The notes beneath the pieces are model-generated. The model was not told where the DNA came from and searched no databases. It saw only the letters and a program-made list of their open reading frames with translations. From the NCBI GenBank assembly GCA_001796935.1, contig MGNX01000103.1:1420-39792 (forward strand): 38,373 bases of DNA, written 5' to 3'. Both the position numbers and the translations under genes were made by a program. This document shows positions 34,778-38,373 of this stretch, one piece after another. Numbering within the stretch: position 1 is the first letter of the stretch; every line of letters starts with the position of its first letter. Source of the DNA: Chloroflexi bacterium RBG_16_60_22. GTDB lineage: Bacteria; Chloroflexota; Dehalococcoidia; Dehalococcoidales; RBG-16-60-22.

Positions 34778-37516
34778 ATGGAAAAGCCGCTGCTGGTGCT
34801 CTTCGACGGCAACGCCATCGTGCACCGTGCCTACCACGCCTTCGGGGCGACCCGCTACCGGCAGGCCACGCCCCTGACCGTGTCCAAGACGGGAGAGGTG
34901 GTCAGCGCCGTTTACGGCTTCGCCCTGATGCTGCTCAAAGTGCTGAGCGACCTTAAACCGACGCACTATGCCATCGCCTTCGATAGGAAGGGCCCTACCT
35001 TCCGGCACAAGCTCTATGATAAGTACAAGGCCCAGCGGCCTCCCACCCCCCCGGAGCTGGTCGGGCAGATAGACCGGGTAAAGCAGCTGGTACAGGCCTT
35101 CCGTATTCCCCTCTTCGAGGTGGATAACTACGAGGCCGACGACGTCCTCGGCACGCTGAGTCGGCAGGCCAGCCAGCAGGAGATTGACACCGTCATCGTC
35201 ACCGGCGACGCCGATACCATGCAGCTCGTCTCGCCGCACGTGAAAGTACTCTATCCCCGCGCGGGCAAAGCCTTCAGCGATACCCAGCTTTTCGACGGGG
35301 CGGCCGTGAGCGAGAAGTACGGCGTGGGGCCGGAGCACATCGCCGACCTCAAGGCGCTGGTAGGCGATGCCTCGGACAACATCCCCGGGGTGCCCGGCAT
35401 CGGCGATAAGACGGCCGTCAAGCTTATCCGGCAGTTCGGTGACCTCGACGGGGTCTATCAGCACCTGGAGGAGGTGACGCCGCCACGGGCGCAGGAGGCA
35501 CTGCGGCAGCACGAGGCCACGGCGCACCGCAGCAAGGAGCTGGCGACCATCGTGACGGAGACGCCGGTGAAGCTCGACCTGGAAGAGTGCCGGGTCAGCC
35601 AGTACGAACGCCGGCAGGTGGCCGACTTTTTCCGTGAGCTGGGGTTCTTCAGCCTGCTCCCCAAGCTGCCGGGAACGGAAGGGGAGTCCACCCCGGAGGG
35701 GGTGACCGCCGGGCCGGCCGAGACCCATTACCGCATCACGGCCAGTACGGAGGACCTTGATGCACTGGTCAATACCCTCGCCGCGGCTAAGTCATTCGCT
35801 TTTGACACCGAGACGACGGGACTGGACCCGATGCTGGCGCAGCCGGTGGGCATATCCCTGGCCACCGGGCCGGGCAACGCGTACTATATACCGATAGGGC
35901 ACGCACTCCTCGACGAGGTGACACAGCTACCCCGGGAGCAGGTCGTCAGCCGCCTCAAGCCCATCTTTGAAGACGCGGGGATTGCCAAGCTGGCCCATAA
36001 CGGCAAGTACGATATGATGGTGCTGGCGGAGTGCGGGATAAACGTAAAGGGGCTGACCTTCGACTCCATGATTGCCGCTTACCTGCTGGGGGAGAAGTCG
36101 CTGGGGCTCAAGGCGCTGTCCTTCAGCAAGCTGGGCATCGAGATGACACCCATCAGCAGCCTCATCGGCACGGGTGCCAGGCAGGTGTCGATGGCTCAGG
36201 TTGACATAAAGAGAGCAGCCGACTACGCCTGCGCCGATGCCGACATGACCTGGCGGCTTTCGGACCTGCTGGGAAAAGAGCTGGAAAAGCAGGGGTTTAT
36301 GAAGCTCTTTACCGGGGTGGAGATGCCGCTGGTGCCGGTACTGCTGCTCATGGAGAGGAACGGCGTGGCCGTGGACACGGGGATGCTCAAGGAGATGTCC
36401 CGTAATCTCGGGGAGCAGATTACAGTGCTGGAGGGGAAAATTTACGAAGAGTCCAAGCACGAGTTTAATATCAACTCTCCGGCGCAGCTCGGGAAGGTGC
36501 TCTTCGACGAGATGCAGCTGCCCACGTCGCGCCGCGGCAAGAGCAAGTACTCCACGGAGGCGGCGGTGCTGGAGGAGCTGCGCCTGAATCATGACATCGC
36601 CAAATATATCCTGGAGTACCGCCAGCTCGCCAAGATAAAATCGACCTACATCGATACGCTGCCGGCGCTGGTAAATCCGAAAACGGGGAGGATTCATACC
36701 AGCTTCAACCAGACGCGGGCCGTTACCGGGCGGCTTTCCTCCAGCGACCCCAATATGCAGAACATCCCGGTGCGCGGCGAGCTGGGGGGGCAGGTCAGGC
36801 AGGCCTTCATCGCGCCCGGGGGCACGAGCCTTTTCGGGGGGGACTACTCGCAGATAGACCTGCGGGTGCTGGCCCACCTGTCCGGGGACGAGCACCTGGT
36901 GCGGGCCTTCAAGTACGACGAGGATATCCACGCCGCCACCGCGGCCCTGCTGTTCGGGGTGGAAAAATCGAAAGTTACGCCGGACATGAGGCGGTTCGCC
37001 AAGACGGTCAACTTCGGCGTTATCTACGGCATGAGCGACTACGGCCTGGAGCAGGCCACCGAGCTCTCCCGCGAGGACGCGGGCAAGTTCATCCGGGCCT
37101 ACTTCGAGAAGTACCCGGGTGTGAGGAAGTACCTTGACGAAACCAAGGAAAAGGCGCGCCGTGAGGGCTACGTGCAGACGCTGCTGGGCCGGCGGCGGTT
37201 CATCCCGGATATCAACGCCGCCAACCGCCAGGTGAGGGAGGGCGCCGAGCGCATGGCCATCAACATGCCGGTACAGGGTACCTCGGCGGACATCATCAAG
37301 GTGGCGATGATAAACCTGTACCGTGAGATGGAGAAGAAAAAGCTGAAGAGCAAGATGCTGCTCCAGGTGCACGACGAGCTCCTCTTCGAGGTGCCCGGAG
37401 AAGAGCTGGCCACCATGCGTAAGCTCGTGCCGGAGGTGATGTCCACGGCGGTGGAACTGAGCGTCCCGGTGAAGGTGGATACTAAAGAAGGCAAGAACTG
37501 GGGAGAGATGAAGTAA
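34778..37516 (+). CDS. polA: DNA polymerase I
   Basis: Pol I fills gaps and removes RNA primers. The 912-residue protein has all three domains: a 5' nuclease (about 1-290, VLFDGNAIVHRAYHAF, NYEADDVLG, VGDASDNIPGVPGIGDKTA); a 3'-5' exonuclease (about 330-510) whose catalytic motifs are intact (DTETTG, the NGKYD segment, and YACADAD), predicting proofreading; and the polymerase (about 540-912) with motif A DYSQIDLRVLAHLSGD, motif B RRFAKTVNFGVIYG and motif C VHDELLFE. The start is the ATG at 34778: homologues begin here (EKPLLVLFDGNAI), and no ribosome site is found, in keeping with a leaderless transcript. It is followed 2 bp later by mutM. Confidence 0.97.
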   Translation: MEKPLLVLFDGNAIVHRAYHAFGATRYRQATPLTVSKTGEVVSAVYGFALMLLKVLSDLKPTHYAIAFDRKGPTFRHKLYDKYKAQRPPTPPELVGQIDRVKQLVQAFRIPLFEVDNYEADDVLGTLSRQASQQEIDTVIVTGDADTMQLVSPHVKVLYPRAGKAFSDTQLFDGAAVSEKYGVGPEHIADLKALVGDASDNIPGVPGIGDKTAVKLIRQFGDLDGVYQHLEEVTPPRAQEALRQHEATAHRSKELATIVTETPVKLDLEECRVSQYERRQVADFFRELGFFSLLPKLPGTEGESTPEGVTAGPAETHYRITASTEDLDALVNTLAAAKSFAFDTETTGLDPMLAQPVGISLATGPGNAYYIPIGHALLDEVTQLPREQVVSRLKPIFEDAGIAKLAHNGKYDMMVLAECGINVKGLTFDSMIAAYLLGEKSLGLKALSFSKLGIEMTPISSLIGTGARQVSMAQVDIKRAADYACADADMTWRLSDLLGKELEKQGFMKLFTGVEMPLVPVLLLMERNGVAVDTGMLKEMSRNLGEQITVLEGKIYEESKHEFNINSPAQLGKVLFDEMQLPTSRRGKSKYSTEAAVLEELRLNHDIAKYILEYRQLAKIKSTYIDTLPALVNPKTGRIHTSFNQTRAVTGRLSSSDPNMQNIPVRGELGGQVRQAFIAPGGTSLFGGDYSQIDLRVLAHLSGDEHLVRAFKYDEDIHAATAALLFGVEKSKVTPDMRRFAKTVNFGVIYGMSDYGLEQATELSREDAGKFIRAYFEKYPGVRKYLDETKEKARREGYVQTLLGRRRFIPDINAANRQVREGAERMAINMPVQGTSADIIKVAMINLYREMEKKKLKSKMLLQVHDELLFEVPGEELATMRKLVPEVMSTAVELSVPVKVDTKEGKNWGEMK

Positions 37517-37518
37517 CC

Positions 37519-38328
37519 ATGCCGGAACTGCCTGAAGTAGAAACGATTAAGAACGAGCTGCTGCCCCACGTCCTGGGGCGGGAAATTACCGGGGTGGAGC
37601 TGTCCTGGGACCGGATAGTGCGGCAGCCCACGGTCGCGGAGTTCCGCCGCCGGGTGGTGGGGCAGAGAATAACGGGGCTGTCCCGGCGCGGCAAGTACCT
37701 GTTTTTTCACCTGAGCGGCGGCGCGGTGCTGGTCATGCACATGAAGATGACCGGCTCGCTGCTGGTGAACCCCGCCAACGGCCGTTTTACCCGGGCGATT
37801 TTCCACCTGGACAACGGGTCGGCGCTGCATTTCTGGGACCCGCGCAAGTTCGGGGTGATGTGGCTGGCGACGGACGAGAGCGCCGTGGTGGCCAAGCTGG
37901 GGCCGGAGCCGCTGGACGAGGACTTCACGCCGGAGGTGCTGGCGGGGATTCTGGGCCGCCGGACGGCGCCGGTCAAGCCGGTCATCATCGACCAGGCCAT
38001 CATCGCCGGCATCGGCAACATGTACGCCGACGAGGCGCTCTTCGAGGCCAGGCTCCATCCCCTGCGCCCGGCGAACAGCCTGAGCCAGGCGGAGATTGAG
38101 CGACTCTACCACGCTATCCGGAAGGTGCTACTCAAGGCTCTGGCCAGCAAGGGGGCCAGCGTGCGGAACTACATCCGCCCGGACGGCCGGCCGGGCACCG
38201 CCCACGACGATTTCAACGTCGCCCACGGGGTCGGTAAAAACTGCCCCGGCTGCGGCGGGCCCATCCAGCGCATCGTGGTGCGGGGTCGGGGCACCTACCT
38301 GTGTCCTAAATGCCAGCCGGAACCCTAG
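37519..38328 (+). CDS. mutM: Formamidopyrimidine-DNA glycosylase
   Basis: MutM (Fpg) removes oxidised purines such as 8-oxoguanine and cuts the resulting abasic site. The 269-residue protein begins MPELPEVETI (catalytic Pro2 and Glu3), has K59 in RRGKYLFFHL, the helix-two-turn-helix region (IIDQAIIAGIGNMYADEALF) and a C-terminal zinc finger (CPGCGGPIQ ... TYLCPKCQ, C-x2-C-x16-C-x2-C). It begins 2 bp after the polA stop, so the repair polymerase and this glycosylase are co-expressed. Its stop overlaps that of a convergent gene by 4 bp. Confidence 0.97.
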   Translation: MPELPEVETIKNELLPHVLGREITGVELSWDRIVRQPTVAEFRRRVVGQRITGLSRRGKYLFFHLSGGAVLVMHMKMTGSLLVNPANGRFTRAIFHLDNGSALHFWDPRKFGVMWLATDESAVVAKLGPEPLDEDFTPEVLAGILGRRTAPVKPVIIDQAIIAGIGNMYADEALFEARLHPLRPANSLSQAEIERLYHAIRKVLLKALASKGASVRNYIRPDGRPGTAHDDFNVAHGVGKNCPGCGGPIQRIVVRGRGTYLCPKCQPEP

Positions 38329-38373
38329 TCGTCCCAGAGGCGGAAGGGCGGATAGGCGTCCGTCATCAGGGTC
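38325..38373 (-). CDS. C-terminal fragment of a gene leaving the window, DUF4389-like
   Basis: On the minus strand the last 15 residues of a product read TLMTDAYPPFRLWDD, then TAG. That ending resembles the C-terminus of DUF4389 membrane proteins (LxTDxYPPF), but the rest is outside the window. It converges on mutM with the two stops sharing CTAG. Assignment is weak. Confidence 0.4.
   Translation of the reverse strand, partial: TLMTDAYPPFRLWDD

Overview
The window reads as a compact, GC-rich (roughly 60-67 % by eye) chromosomal segment from an uncultured bacterium of the class Dehalococcoidia (Chloroflexota). That placement is inference from remembered family resemblance, not a search: the GpsA N-terminus with a Thr in its glycine motif, the sigma factor followed by a DUF5667-type membrane protein, and the gene neighbourhoods yebC-ruvC-ruvA, rpoB-rpoC-ruvB, der-plsY-gpsA and polA-mutM all fit. 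Almost everything is housekeeping. I saw no phage, plasmid, CRISPR, tRNA or rRNA.

Left part (1-7.6 kb): a minus-strand operon yebC-ruvC-ruvA-(PPC/DUF296 protein, cut by the window edge), a small membrane protein, a RimI-like acetyltransferase, then a plus-strand regulatory unit of an ECF-type sigma factor, its probable membrane-anchored anti-sigma partner and a SIMPL-domain lipoprotein, closed by a strong terminator. Facing it is the minus-strand operon rpoB-rpoC-ruvB-queH (15.4 to 6.0 kb), which starts from a good sigma-70-like promoter with a leader of about 150 nt.

Middle (15.7-25.1 kb): an NfeD-like protein, ychF with a small conserved partner, and a plus-strand operon holA-ROK kinase-galU. 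A nested palindromic repeat (MITE-like) follows, then alaS and ruvX. As presented, alaS is broken: an exact 1,207-bp tandem duplication (20964-22170 = 22171-23377) shifts the frame. Removing one copy restores a normal 872-residue alanyl-tRNA synthetase, so this is either a misassembly or a very recent duplication of an essential gene.

Right part (25.2-38.4 kb): dnaJ; a minus-strand group argF-hypothetical-(terminator)-SDR-der-plsY-gpsA; a plus-strand group of DUF4342 protein, histidine phosphatase, two small envelope proteins (DUF948-like and YtxH) and an AI-2E family transporter; and polA-mutM. Three Holliday-junction genes (ruvA, ruvB, ruvC), ruvX, polA, mutM and holA make the window rich in DNA replication and repair functions.

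The least ordinary signals are: the alaS duplication; RuvB, which has no ATG/GTG/TTG start ahead of its ATP-binding loop but has an ATA codon ideally spaced from a strong Shine-Dalgarno; the same ATA arrangement at ruvX (and possibly rimI); an apparently leaderless polA; and the sigma/anti-sigma/SIMPL unit. I did not find a convincing new multi-gene defence or metabolic system.
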